Below are positions 55,408 through 64,000 of a stretch of DNA of 64,000 nucleotides, piece by piece. Under the pieces are notes generated by a model. It saw only the letters and a list, made by a program, of their open reading frames with translations, searched no databases and had not been told where the DNA came from. The position numbers and the translations under genes were made by a program. Numbering within the stretch: the first letter of the stretch is position 1; each line of letters starts with the position of its first letter. This DNA comes from Novosphingobium sp. CECT 9465 (GTDB taxonomy: Bacteria; Pseudomonadota; Alphaproteobacteria; Sphingomonadales; Sphingomonadaceae), in assembly GCF_920987055.1 (NCBI RefSeq), contig NZ_CAKLBX010000001.1, positions 1,598,501 through 1,662,500 of the forward strand. Direction: 5' to 3'.

Positions 55408-57348
55408 TTACTGGGCGTTGGCGCCGGTCAACTGGTCGCGCACCGCCTTGATCGCAGCTTCGTTGCGTTCGACGCCGACATCGTTGCGGATCGCGCGGCG
55501 CAGGCTTTCGGCATATTCGTTGCCCGTGACCGTGCTGAATTCACGCGATGCCTGCGCCAGCACGGGATCGCCGCGCTTGATATCGCCCGGCACGATGTCC
55601 TTGAGGCTGACGACATACCAGCCCGCCTTGTTGGGGCCTTCGAGACGCTTGTGCGAGCCTTCGGCCATGGCGAACAACAGCGCCAGCGCAGGCGGCACTT
55701 GCCCTTGCATGGCGGAAAGCTGCTGGCGGCCCATTTCGACCGGCTGCGGTGCGGGCAGGGGAACGCCTGCGACCTTGATCGCATCGGCAAGCGGGGTGCC
55801 TTTGGCCAGCGCGGCAAGAATCTTGTCAGCGGCAGCCTTTGCCTTGGCCGAACCTTGATCGAGGCCCCAATCGCGCATCACGACGTCCCTGATCCGGTCA
55901 AGCGGGGCGGGTGTGGATGCCGTCAACTGGCCAACGTCGAACACGGCGAAGACTTCGCCGGGCTTGAGTTCGGCTAGCTGCGGTTCGCCTTCGCGCTCCA
56001 TCGCAAAGGCCGCCTGGATGAGCGGCGCAACTTCAGCCGGGGCCTTTTCGGCAGGTTTGCCGAACACGCTGCCATCGGCGAGCAAAGGTTGCGTGGTCGA
56101 GAGGGTGAGGCCGAGAGTCTTGGCAATATCGGCAAGGCCGGTGCCGCCATCGACTTCCTGTTCGACTTGCGCAGCCAGATCGGACAGCGCGGCGCGGCGC
56201 TTTTCCAGAGTCAGCATTGCGACGAGTTCGGCGCGCGCCTGATCGAGCGTCTTGCCGGGATTGCGCTTGACCGCATCGACCTTGATGACATGCCAGCCGA
56301 GGCCGGACTTGGCGGGTGCGGCCAGCGTTCCCGATGCTGCGGCAAAGGCTGCATCGGCCACGGCTTGCGCCGTCTGGTTGGCGAGGTTCTGCTTGGTCTG
56401 ATCGACCAGCTGGCTGGCGGCAAGGCCCTTGGCGCGGGCGGCGGCATCAAGCGACCCGCCCTTGGCCACTTCACCGGCGAGCGCCTTTGCTGCGGCTTCG
56501 GTGGGCACGATCACCTGTGTTACCGTGCGCTGTTCGCTGGGGGCGTAGACTGCGCTGTTCAGTTTGTAGCGGTTGGCAATTTCCGCCTCGGTCGGCGCGG
56601 CGACATTCTTCAGGCTCGCCTCGTTGACCAGGGTGTAGCGGATCGTGCGGCGTTCCGGCTGCATGTAACGGGCCTTGTTCGCGTTGTAGAACGCGGTGAC
56701 CGTCGCTGCATCGGGCGGGGTTTGCGGAATGAAGGCAAGCGAGGGTATGGTAAAGACGGTGCCGCTGCGCTTTTCGGTCAGCAGGGAGGCATAGCGGACC
56801 ACCGCTTCGGTGGGCATTTGCGCACCGAAGGCTGCGGGCAGCAGAAGTTGCCGGGCCATCAGGCCCTGCGCGAGATCGGAGCGAACTTCCTTGTCAGTCA
56901 GGCCGCGCTGGGCGAGCAGTTGTTCGTAGGCCGACTGGCTGAATTTGCCGTCCGGTCCCTGAAACGCGCCAATCTTGACGATTTCGCTATCGACCAGACG
57001 ATCGCTTACCGCAAGGCCGTGCTTCTTGCCCCATTCGGCAAGCGCGAGCCGGTCGACCATGTCGTCAAGCACGCCATCCATGCCGCCGCTATCGAGGAAC
57101 TGCTTCATGGTCAGGCCGGGTGACTTTTGGCGCTGCTGTTCGAAGGCGTTGGTGAGTGCCTTGGTCAATTCTGCCGTGCCGATGCGGGCAGAGCCGACCT
57201 TGGCCACGCGATCGCCGCCCGCGATGCCGCCAAAGCCGCTGCCGGTGACATCTGCGCTGGCAAAGGCGAGCGCGATAAGGCCAAGGAACACGAGCGCGAT
57301 GGCAGCGCCGAAGCGGGACTTGAGAAAGGAGCGGAAGAAGCCGAGCAT
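55408..57348 (-). CDS. ppiD: Peptidyl-prolyl isomerase/periplasmic chaperone PpiD (SurA_N type)
   Basis: 646 residues from the ATG at 57348. One N-terminal membrane anchor (FGAAIALVFLGLIALAFASADV), then a SurA-like N-terminal chaperone region (LTKALTNAFEQQRQKSPGLTMKQFLDSGGMDGVLDDMVDRLALAEWGKKHGLAVSD) and degenerate parvulin domains (TVTQVIVPTEAAAKALAGEVAKGGSLDAAAR; SGLGWHVIKVD). It assists outer-membrane protein folding at the inner membrane. Placed directly ahead of trpE. The frame continues upstream but has no family similarity there. Confidence 0.9.
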   Translation of the reverse strand: MLGFFRSFLKSRFGAAIALVFLGLIALAFASADVTGSGFGGIAGGDRVAKVGSARIGTAELTKALTNAFEQQRQKSPGLTMKQFLDSGGMDGVLDDMVDRLALAEWGKKHGLAVSDRLVDSEIVKIGAFQGPDGKFSQSAYEQLLAQRGLTDKEVRSDLAQGLMARQLLLPAAFGAQMPTEAVVRYASLLTEKRSGTVFTIPSLAFIPQTPPDAATVTAFYNANKARYMQPERRTIRYTLVNEASLKNVAAPTEAEIANRYKLNSAVYAPSEQRTVTQVIVPTEAAAKALAGEVAKGGSLDAAARAKGLAASQLVDQTKQNLANQTAQAVADAAFAAASGTLAAPAKSGLGWHVIKVDAVKRNPGKTLDQARAELVAMLTLEKRRAALSDLAAQVEQEVDGGTGLADIAKTLGLTLSTTQPLLADGSVFGKPAEKAPAEVAPLIQAAFAMEREGEPQLAELKPGEVFAVFDVGQLTASTPAPLDRIRDVVMRDWGLDQGSAKAKAAADKILAALAKGTPLADAIKVAGVPLPAPQPVEMGRQQLSAMQGQVPPALALLFAMAEGSHKRLEGPNKAGWYVVSLKDIVPGDIKRGDPVLAQASREFSTVTGNEYAESLRRAIRNDVGVERNEAAIKAVRDQLTGANAQ

Positions 57349-57685
57349 TTTGCGGGTGTTCGTCTCGTCAATCTGGGCACGAATATTGGCCCGGAGGGAA
57401 AATTTCCGACGCTTTAGGGGGCAAAGACATTTCCCGCAATGCCCGGTATGCCTGTGCCGCCCATGCAGGGCGGAATGCACTTGAAACCTGTGGTTGGTGC
57501 GCGCGGTCACGCAAAGATTTTGTTGACCGTGCGATGATCGTTTTTGCCGGTTATGCGATCAGGCGTTTTGCAGAATCGGCAAGGGTTTGATAGCCGCGCG
57601 GCGACTCAGGATATTTTGTAGCTGAGAAACAGGGATCGAGGCGGGGCAATACCGCCTCAGGTTATTGCAGGGGAATTGGCCGAAT
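57349..57685. other. Divergent intergenic region between ppiD and tpiA (337 bp)
   Basis: No gene seen. It must hold promoters for both directions. A 7-bp perfect hairpin (GAGGCGG / CCGCCTC, 57638-57658) lies in the tpiA leader, followed by AGGGGAA as ribosome-binding site. No riboswitch or regulator site was recognised. Confidence 0.6.
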
Positions 57686-58456
57686 ATGCCACATCGTCCA
57701 TATATCGTCGGCAACTGGAAGATGAACGGGAGCCGTGCCATGCTGGCCGAAGCCCGCGCGATCGACCGCGCTGCGGGCCGTTATCCCGATGTGCAGGTGG
57801 CGTTGGCGCCGCCGTTCACGCTGATCGGCGCACTGCGTGAGGCCGTTACCGCAATGGGCGTGGGCGGGCAGGATTGCCACGCACAGGTCAAGGGCGCGCA
57901 TACGGGCGACGTTTCGGGCGCGATGCTGGTCGATGCCGGGGCGGACTTCGTTATCCTTGGCCACAGCGAGCGGCGCAAGGATCATGGCGAAAGCGATGTG
58001 CAGGTGCGGGCCAAGGCCGAGGCGGCGCTTGCTGCGGGACTGGGCATCATCGTGTGCGTTGGCGAGACGCTGGCAGAGCGCGATGCGCGCAAGGCGATCA
58101 AAGTGGTTTCCGGTCAGGTCGATGGTTCATTGCCAGTGGGCGAAGGGTCTGCCGATGCGGTTGCATTGGGCAGGATCGCCGTGGCGTACGAGCCGGTATG
58201 GGCAATCGGCACCGGCCGCGTGGCGGCTGTCGAGGACGTGGTAGAGATGCATGCCGCGATCCGCGAGCGGTTGGTGAGCCTTTATGGCGAAGCGGGTGAA
58301 AAGGTCCGCATCCTGTATGGCGGTTCGGTGAACGCCGGGAATGCGGCCGAATTGCTGGCAGCCGAAGGCGTGAGCGGAGCCTTGGTGGGCGGCGCGAGCC
58401 TGACTGCCGAAGCCTTCCTGCCCATCATCGCCGCTGCGGGAATCGGAGAAGCCTGA
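57686..58456 (+). CDS. tpiA: Triose-phosphate isomerase
   Basis: 256 residues from the ATG at 57686. TIM-barrel enzyme interconverting DHAP and G3P. Signatures: YIVGNWKMNGS (catalytic K), VILGHSERRK (catalytic H), AYEPVWAIGTG (catalytic E), ILYGGSVNAGNA and LVGGASL phosphate-binding loops. secG follows 135 bases downstream, a frequent bacterial neighbour. Confidence 0.97.
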   Translation: MPHRPYIVGNWKMNGSRAMLAEARAIDRAAGRYPDVQVALAPPFTLIGALREAVTAMGVGGQDCHAQVKGAHTGDVSGAMLVDAGADFVILGHSERRKDHGESDVQVRAKAEAALAAGLGIIVCVGETLAERDARKAIKVVSGQVDGSLPVGEGSADAVALGRIAVAYEPVWAIGTGRVAAVEDVVEMHAAIRERLVSLYGEAGEKVRILYGGSVNAGNAAELLAAEGVSGALVGGASLTAEAFLPIIAAAGIGEA

Positions 58457-58591
58457 ACTGAGGGCGTGATCGGTATCGCCTGCGTCTGGCGGCTTGCGCC
58501 AGCGCGCTCGTACGCCTACATGCCCCCTGATCGAGGACCTTCCATCGAGGCCGGATATTCCTGCGCGGCATCGCGCCAAGGGTAGAGATAC

Positions 58592-58990
58592 ATGTCGCTG
58601 TTCATTTTCCTGACCGTGGTTCAGGCCATCGTTGCAGCCCTTTTGGTAGTGGCGATCCTGATGCAGAAGTCCGAAGGCGGCGGCCTTGGCGTGGGCGGCA
58701 GCCCTGCGGGCTTCATGTCCGCGCGTGGCGCAGCGGATTTCATGACGCGGGCAACGACGGTGCTGGCGACAGCCTTTGTGGTGCTGAGCATCGTGCTGGC
58801 AACGCTGGCGGTCGGCCAGACATCGGGCCGCGAGATCGATACGTCGCTTGACCGCGCGACGCCGGTGCAGAACGCACCCGCGGCCGATCCGCTGGCCCCG
58901 GCCCAGGGGGCTGGCACACAGGGTACGCCTGTGCAGCAGCAGGTCCCCGCTCCGGCCAGCGATCCACTGAACGGCGCCGCCGGACAGTAA
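58592..58990 (+). CDS. secG: Preprotein translocase subunit SecG
   Basis: 132 residues. Two transmembrane helices (FIFLTVVQAIVAALLVVAILMQ; LATAFVVLSIVLATLAV) with the conserved cytosolic loop SEGGGLGVGGSPAGFMSARG. The proline/alanine/glutamine-rich C-terminal tail (about 45 residues) is typical of alphaproteobacterial SecG. Part of the SecYEG protein-export channel. Confidence 0.93.
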   Translation: MSLFIFLTVVQAIVAALLVVAILMQKSEGGGLGVGGSPAGFMSARGAADFMTRATTVLATAFVVLSIVLATLAVGQTSGREIDTSLDRATPVQNAPAADPLAPAQGAGTQGTPVQQQVPAPASDPLNGAAGQ

Positions 58991-59145
58991 CGCAAATCTG
59001 CAATGCGGCAATGCCGCCTCGCTGCCGTTCGGGTTGCGGGGTGGCTTTGGTGTTGCGTTCCATCAATGCCAATCCATCCAAGCTTGTGGATTGCCGTGAA
59101 GATTACAGCGGCAACCACTTGCGCGTGTGCAACTTCTGACGCTAA

Positions 59146-60786
<1,641 letters not shown>

Positions 60787-60794
60787 CAAAACCT

Positions 60795-60819
60795 AAAAGG
60801 ACTGGCCAGCCAGCCTTTT
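60795..60819 (+). terminator. Terminator of pyrG
   Basis: Stem AAAAGG-(A)-CTGG / CCAG-CCTTTT with a CCAG loop, a single bulged A and a terminal T4 within the stem followed by CCC. Located eight bases after the pyrG stop. The stem is modest, so efficiency is uncertain. Confidence 0.6.
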
Positions 60820-60863
60820 CCCTGATTATTTGCGCGGGTAACGCTTTTGGGGGCGAAGGCAGC

Positions 60864-61553
60864 ATGGACGCGGCAAAACTGGCAGACACTTTAACTGCGC
60901 AGAGCCTGTTCGCGGATTGCGAGCAAGCGGAGCTTTCCGACATCATCGCGCGCGGAAACGTGCGGCAGTTCAAGCCCGGACAGGAATTGATGGCGCAGGG
61001 TGAGGAGGGCAAGACCCTCTTCATCGTGCTCAAGGGGCTGGCACGAGTCAGCATGGTCGCGGCCAACGGACGCGAGATCATTCTCGACTATGCCGAATCC
61101 GGGCATGTGCTGGGCGAAATCGCTTTTCTGGATGGCGGAGACCGTACAGCCTCGGTCGAGGCAATCGATCCGGTGGAGGCGCTGGTGCTGACGCGCGGGG
61201 CCTTTGCCGACATCATCGAAAAGCACAAGGGGCTGTCGCTGCGCCTGCTCAAGGCCATGGCGCGACGGCTACGCCAGAACAACGCGGTGATCGAGGCCGA
61301 CCGTGCCTATACGTCCGGGCCGAGGCTGGCGCGCTTCCTGTTACGCCTGATGATGGGCGATAACAGCGAAGCCGGAAACCAGCTCAAGATCGCGCTGAGT
61401 CAGGGCGAACTGGGCAATTTTGCCGGCATGTCGCGTGAGCAGATCAACCGCCAGCTTTCGGCGTGGGTGGATAACGGCATCGTGGCGCTCAAGGGCGGAC
61501 GGGTGACCATCCTCGACCGAGAAGCGCTGGTTGACGTGGCCGAGGCCTGGTGA
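60864..61553 (+). CDS. Crp/Fnr-family transcriptional regulator
   Basis: 229 residues. N-terminal cyclic-nucleotide-binding fold (about 12-130; LKGLARVSMVAANGREIILDYAESGHVLGEIAFLDGGDRTASVEAI) and a C-terminal Crp-type winged helix (LSQGELGNFAGMSREQINRQLSAWVDNGIVALKGGRVTILD). No N-terminal cysteine cluster, so it is not an oxygen-sensing Fnr. The effector is unknown. It lies 77 bases after pyrG; the gap contains a terminator, so it likely has its own promoter. Confidence 0.9.
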   Translation: MDAAKLADTLTAQSLFADCEQAELSDIIARGNVRQFKPGQELMAQGEEGKTLFIVLKGLARVSMVAANGREIILDYAESGHVLGEIAFLDGGDRTASVEAIDPVEALVLTRGAFADIIEKHKGLSLRLLKAMARRLRQNNAVIEADRAYTSGPRLARFLLRLMMGDNSEAGNQLKIALSQGELGNFAGMSREQINRQLSAWVDNGIVALKGGRVTILDREALVDVAEAW

Positions 61554-61555
61554 TG

Positions 61556-61589
61556 CCAAAAAAGGGGCGAACCGCGCGGCCCGCCCCTT
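61556..61589 (-). terminator. Terminator of the hsp20 gene (minus strand)
   Basis: Read on the minus strand: 8-bp stem AAGGGGCG / CGCCCCTT around a GC-rich 12-base loop, followed by TTTTTT. It directly follows the stop of the small heat-shock gene and lies between convergent genes. Confidence 0.8.
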
Positions 61590-61610
61590 CGCAATTATCG
61601 CCAGACCCGA

Positions 61611-62072
61611 TCAGGCAGCGGCGGTGTTGTCGCCTTCGATGACCTTGAGCGGGGTCTGGGCACCGATCAGCACCTTCTTGGGCTTCATCGCCTCTGGCAC
61701 TTCCCGCACGAGATCGATGGTCAGCAGGCCATCGGCCAGATCGGCGGCCTCGACGCGGACGTAATCGGCCAGTTCGAAGCGCCGTTCGAACCCGCGATTG
61801 GCGATCCCGACATGGAGGTATTCGCGGTCGTGCGGTTCGGCGCGACTGCCCTTGACCGTCAGCAGGTTTTGCTGGGCGGTAATATCGATATCGTCGGGCT
61901 TGAACCCTGCCACGGCCAGCGTGATGCGATAGGCGTCATCGCCCCGGCGTTCGATATTGAAGGGCGGATAATTGTCACCGGCATTGGCGCGGGCCTGCCG
62001 TTCGAGCAGGTCGAACAAGCGGTCAAAACCCACGGTGGTGCGGCGATAGGGGGTAAAATCAAGACGGTTCAT
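61611..62072 (-). CDS. Small heat-shock protein, Hsp20/alpha-crystallin family (IbpA-like)
   Basis: 153 residues from the ATG at 62072 (MNRLDFTPYRRTTVGFDRLFDLLE). Alpha-crystallin domain about residues 38-130: PPFNIERRGDDAYRITLAVAGFKPDDIDITAQQNLLTVKG, NRGFERRFELADYVRVEAADLADGLLTIDLVREVPE. Holds unfolding proteins under heat stress. The ribosome binding site GAGGA is enclosed in a ROSE-like hairpin, and a CTTGAAA box lies further upstream, so both RNA thermometer and sigma-32 control are likely. Confidence 0.93.
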   Translation of the reverse strand: MNRLDFTPYRRTTVGFDRLFDLLERQARANAGDNYPPFNIERRGDDAYRITLAVAGFKPDDIDITAQQNLLTVKGSRAEPHDREYLHVGIANRGFERRFELADYVRVEAADLADGLLTIDLVREVPEAMKPKKVLIGAQTPLKVIEGDNTAAA

Positions 62073-62140
62073 GGCAATATCCTCATCATTTGAGCAATCT
62101 GCACTTACCCTTGCCAGCCTGGGAACCCGGCGCTGGCACA
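62073..62140 (-). promoter_or_regulatory. ROSE-like RNA thermometer in the hsp20 leader
   Basis: Read on the minus strand, the terminal hairpin pairs A-UUGCUC with GAGGA-U (62079-62098) around the loop AAAUGAU. UUGCU opposite AGGA with one unpaired G is the signature of ROSE elements, which mask the Shine-Dalgarno at low temperature; the AUG follows seven bases later. A second hairpin (GCCAGC / GCTGGC, 62113-62137) stands upstream, as in multi-stem ROSE leaders. CTTGAAA at 62211-62217, with CACACAT 18 bases on, may be the sigma-32 promoter. Confidence 0.6.
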
Positions 62141-62238
62141 GGCGGTTCTTCGGCCATGCCCGACTTGCGGCGCATGACACGAACAACCATGTGTGTTAGC
62201 GAAAACCGCATTTCAAGACCCCAAATTCAGAGGTTTCC

Positions 62239-62505
62239 ATGGCCGATACACGCAAGGTTGAGATTTATACCAAATGGGGTTGCCCCTATTGCTTCCGCGC
62301 CAAGGCGCTGCTCGATGGCAAGGGCGTGACTTATGAAGAAATCGACGTGACCATGGGCGGGCCGAAGAAGGCAGAGATGCTCGAACGCGCGCCGGGACAT
62401 GCAACGGTTCCATCGATCTTCATTGATGGCGCGCATGTTGGCGGGTCTGACGATCTGGCTGCGCTTGAAGCCGCGGGCAAGCTGGACGCGATGCTGGCGC
62501 CGTGA
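62239..62505 (+). CDS. grxC: Glutaredoxin 3 (GrxC type)
   Basis: 88 residues. Dithiol glutaredoxin with active site C-P-Y-C (KVEIYTKWGCPYCFRAKALL), the cis-proline region ATVPSIFIDGAHVGGSDDLAALE. Reduces disulphides with glutathione. Overlaps the nitrilase-family gene by four bases (GTGA), so co-translated. Confidence 0.95.
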   Translation: MADTRKVEIYTKWGCPYCFRAKALLDGKGVTYEEIDVTMGGPKKAEMLERAPGHATVPSIFIDGAHVGGSDDLAALEAAGKLDAMLAP

Positions 62506-63347
62506 GCGTCCCGTCGGCGCGCGGTCCGGCCAGGGTCGCGCTGTTCCAGATGACCAGCGGCATCGATCCGCAGGCAAACGCAATCGCTATCGCCGATGCG
62601 GCACGGCGGGCAGCGGCTGGCGGCGCGGTTATGCTTTTCACGCCGGAAATGTGCGGGTTGCTTGATCGCGACCGGAAGCGGGCGGCGCCCCATATCGTCG
62701 TCGAAGCGGACAACCCTGTGCTGTTGGCCGCGCGCGAGACTGCGCGCGAACATGGCATCTGGATCGACCTTGGATCACTGGCGGTTCTGCGCGAGGACTG
62801 CAAGTGGGCCAACCGGGGGGTCGTGATCGACCCCGAAGGCGCGATCGGCGGCCGTTACGACAAGATCCACATGTTCGATGTCGATCTGGCGACGGGCGAA
62901 ACCTGGCGCGAATCAGCGGCCTACACGCCGGGCGAAGCGGTGGTTACGGTCGACACGCCGATCGGGCGGCTTGGGCTTGCCATCTGTTATGACGTGCGGT
63001 TTCCGGCGCTGTTCGAAGAACTGGGGCGGCGGTGCTGCGATGCCATCCGCATTCCGGCCGCGTTCACCGTGCCAACCGGCAAGGCGCACTGGCACCTGAT
63101 GCAGCGCGCGCGCGCGGTCGAGGCCAGCGCGTGGGTGATTGCCACCGCGCAGGCAGGGCGACATGAGGATGGGCGAGAGACGTTTGGGCATTCGCTGGTG
63201 ATTGATCCATGGGGTGAAGTGGTGCTGGACATGGGCGATGCGGCAGGGCTGGGATTTGCCACCATCGATCCTGCGCGCACGGCTGAGGTGCGCGCCCAAT
63301 TGCCCAGCCTTGCCAACAAGCGCGAAATCCCTAAGTCGGACGCATGA
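62502..63347 (+). CDS. Nitrilase-superfamily carbon-nitrogen hydrolase (Nit1/NIT2-like)
   Basis: 281 residues from a GTG that overlaps the grxC stop. Catalytic triad E-K-C: FTPEMCGLL (E), GRYDKIHMFDVDL (K), LAICYDVRFPALFEEL (C). The sequence is of the type near glutathione-related genes, probably the deaminated-glutathione amidase/omega-amidase group, which fits the grxC neighbour; substrate not provable by eye. Overlaps the following DUF1178 gene (ATGA). Confidence 0.9.
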   Translation: MSVPSARGPARVALFQMTSGIDPQANAIAIADAARRAAAGGAVMLFTPEMCGLLDRDRKRAAPHIVVEADNPVLLAARETAREHGIWIDLGSLAVLREDCKWANRGVVIDPEGAIGGRYDKIHMFDVDLATGETWRESAAYTPGEAVVTVDTPIGRLGLAICYDVRFPALFEELGRRCCDAIRIPAAFTVPTGKAHWHLMQRARAVEASAWVIATAQAGRHEDGRETFGHSLVIDPWGEVVLDMGDAAGLGFATIDPARTAEVRAQLPSLANKREIPKSDA

Positions 63348-63856
63348 TTGTCTTCGATCTGCAATGCACGCCACTGGGGCACCGGTTTGAAGGATGGTTC
63401 GGCTCGTCATCCGACTATGAAAGCCAGCAGGCGCGCGGGCTGGTGTCGTGCCCGTCGTGCGGATCGCTTGACGTGAGCAAGGCAGTGATGGCCCCCCATG
63501 TGGGACGCAAGGGCAACCAGATTGCTGCGCCATCGACCAGACAGGAAAAGCCCGCGTCGGAAGCGGACCAGTCTTCATCCGTTCCTGTATCGCAACCGAT
63601 GGCCAACATCCCCATTCCGCCGCAAGCCGTGGCCATGCTGAAGGCGGTGGCCGCAATGCAGGCCGAGGCGCTCAAATCATCGACATGGGTGGGCGAAAAG
63701 TTTGCCGACGATGCCCGCGCAATGCACTACGGGGAAAAGGATGTCGCCCCGATCCACGGCCGCGCCACCTTGAAGGAGGCGCAGGAATTGGCTGAGGAAG
63801 GTATTCCGGTCGCTCCGGTACTGGTCCCGGTGATTCCCCCCGAAGAAGCGAACTGA
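63344..63856 (+). CDS. DUF1178 family protein
   Basis: 170 residues. N-terminal zinc-ribbon-like part (MIVFDLQCTPLGHRFEGWFGSSSDYESQQARGLVSCPSCGS) with cysteines at C8 and C-P-S-C, followed by a variable linker and a conserved C-terminal end (YGEKDVAPIHGRATLKEAQELAEEGIPVAPVLVPV). Widespread in alphaproteobacteria beside the grxC/nitrilase pair; function unknown. Last gene of the three-gene chain. Confidence 0.92.
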   Translation: MIVFDLQCTPLGHRFEGWFGSSSDYESQQARGLVSCPSCGSLDVSKAVMAPHVGRKGNQIAAPSTRQEKPASEADQSSSVPVSQPMANIPIPPQAVAMLKAVAAMQAEALKSSTWVGEKFADDARAMHYGEKDVAPIHGRATLKEAQELAEEGIPVAPVLVPVIPPEEAN

Positions 63857-63917
63857 GGCTGGATTTGCGCCAAAAGCGCGTTGCCAGCGTGAGTGCCGCT
63901 GCCTAAAGGAGAGGCGG

Positions 63918-63994
63918 GCACCCGTAGCTCAGCAGGATAGAGCACCAGATTCCTAATCTGGGGGCCATGGGTTCGAATCCCGTCGGGTGCACCA
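63918..63994 (+). tRNA. tRNA-Arg (anticodon CCT)
   Basis: 77 bases with encoded CCA. Acceptor stem GCACCCG / CGGGTGC, D-arm GCTCAGCAGGATAGAGC, anticodon arm CCAGA-TTCCTAA-TCTGG with anticodon CCT, T-arm with GTTCGAATCCC. Reads AGG arginine codons, rare in this GC-rich genome. Confidence 0.96.
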
Positions 63995-64000
63995 TTAATT

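Overview
The window comes from a GC-rich alphaproteobacterial chromosome, most likely a sphingomonad (Novosphingobium/Sphingomonas type). The pointers are the gene order lexA-moeA-moaC next to the trp genes, comEC facing gltX and gltA, a hrcA-grpE pair, an alphaproteobacterial RpoH promoter ahead of dnaK, GTTC-N7-GTTC type LexA boxes and PEP-CTERM-associated regulators. Species assignment is inference; there is no rRNA in the window. It is mostly core chromosome with a few islets of foreign look.

Layout. 1-2.6 kb: the 5' part of rlmJ, an apparently intact IS5-family element (687-1684, CTAG target duplication) and an orphan membrane protein. 2.8-4.9 kb: a PhoP/PhoQ-type two-component pair. 4.9-8.4 kb: the minus-strand chain rph-rdgB-hemW-xerC. 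8.5-15.4 kb: heat-shock genes hrcA-grpE and dnaK-dnaJ (RpoH promoter), separated by a glycine-zipper lipoprotein, an orphan gene, a Vgr-related zincin-like protein and a PCu(A)C copper-chaperone lipoprotein. 15.4-24.5 kb: a patatin-like protein and a four-gene chain of PEP-CTERM-associated sugar transferase, PrsK kinase, PrsR sigma-54 activator and a TPR protein. 24.5-29.7 kb: DUF475 membrane protein, panB, an amino-acid permease, a stress-type flavin-fold protein and an alpha/beta hydrolase. 29.8-32.5 kb: a radical-SAM protein and a DUF4130-UdgX fusion directly behind a LexA-box match. 32.5-39.2 kb: a long coiled-coil membrane protein opposite a four-gene chain that looks like a set of pseudo-signalling proteins. 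39.2-47.4 kb: small membrane protein, gltA, gltX, comEC, a repeat-rich gap, lexA with its own SOS box, moeA, moaC. 47.4-50.6 kb: an AT-rich, opposite-strand glycosyltransferase cassette. 50.6-57.3 kb: trpC, trpD, trpG, a YcxB-like gene and trpE downstream of ppiD. 57.7-64 kb: tpiA, secG, pyrG, a Crp/Fnr regulator, a small heat-shock protein with a ROSE-like thermometer, glutaredoxin, a nitrilase-family hydrolase, DUF1178 and tRNA-Arg(CCT).

How genes work together. Three stress circuits are visible. The first is heat shock: RpoH promoter at dnaK, HrcA repressor, ROSE-like leader on hsp20. The second is SOS: LexA with an autoregulatory box and a second box on the radical-SAM/UdgX repair pair. 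The third is envelope/exopolysaccharide control by PrsK-PrsR. The trp operon is read with ppiD and carries an extra membrane gene.

The best candidate for something undescribed is 35.1-39.2 kb. There a histidine-less Hpt domain, a nucleotidyltransferase/CDP-alcohol-transferase-like protein without its catalytic motifs, a helical protein and a histidine kinase without its phosphoacceptor histidine are encoded in a row, beside a TipN-like coiled-coil membrane protein.
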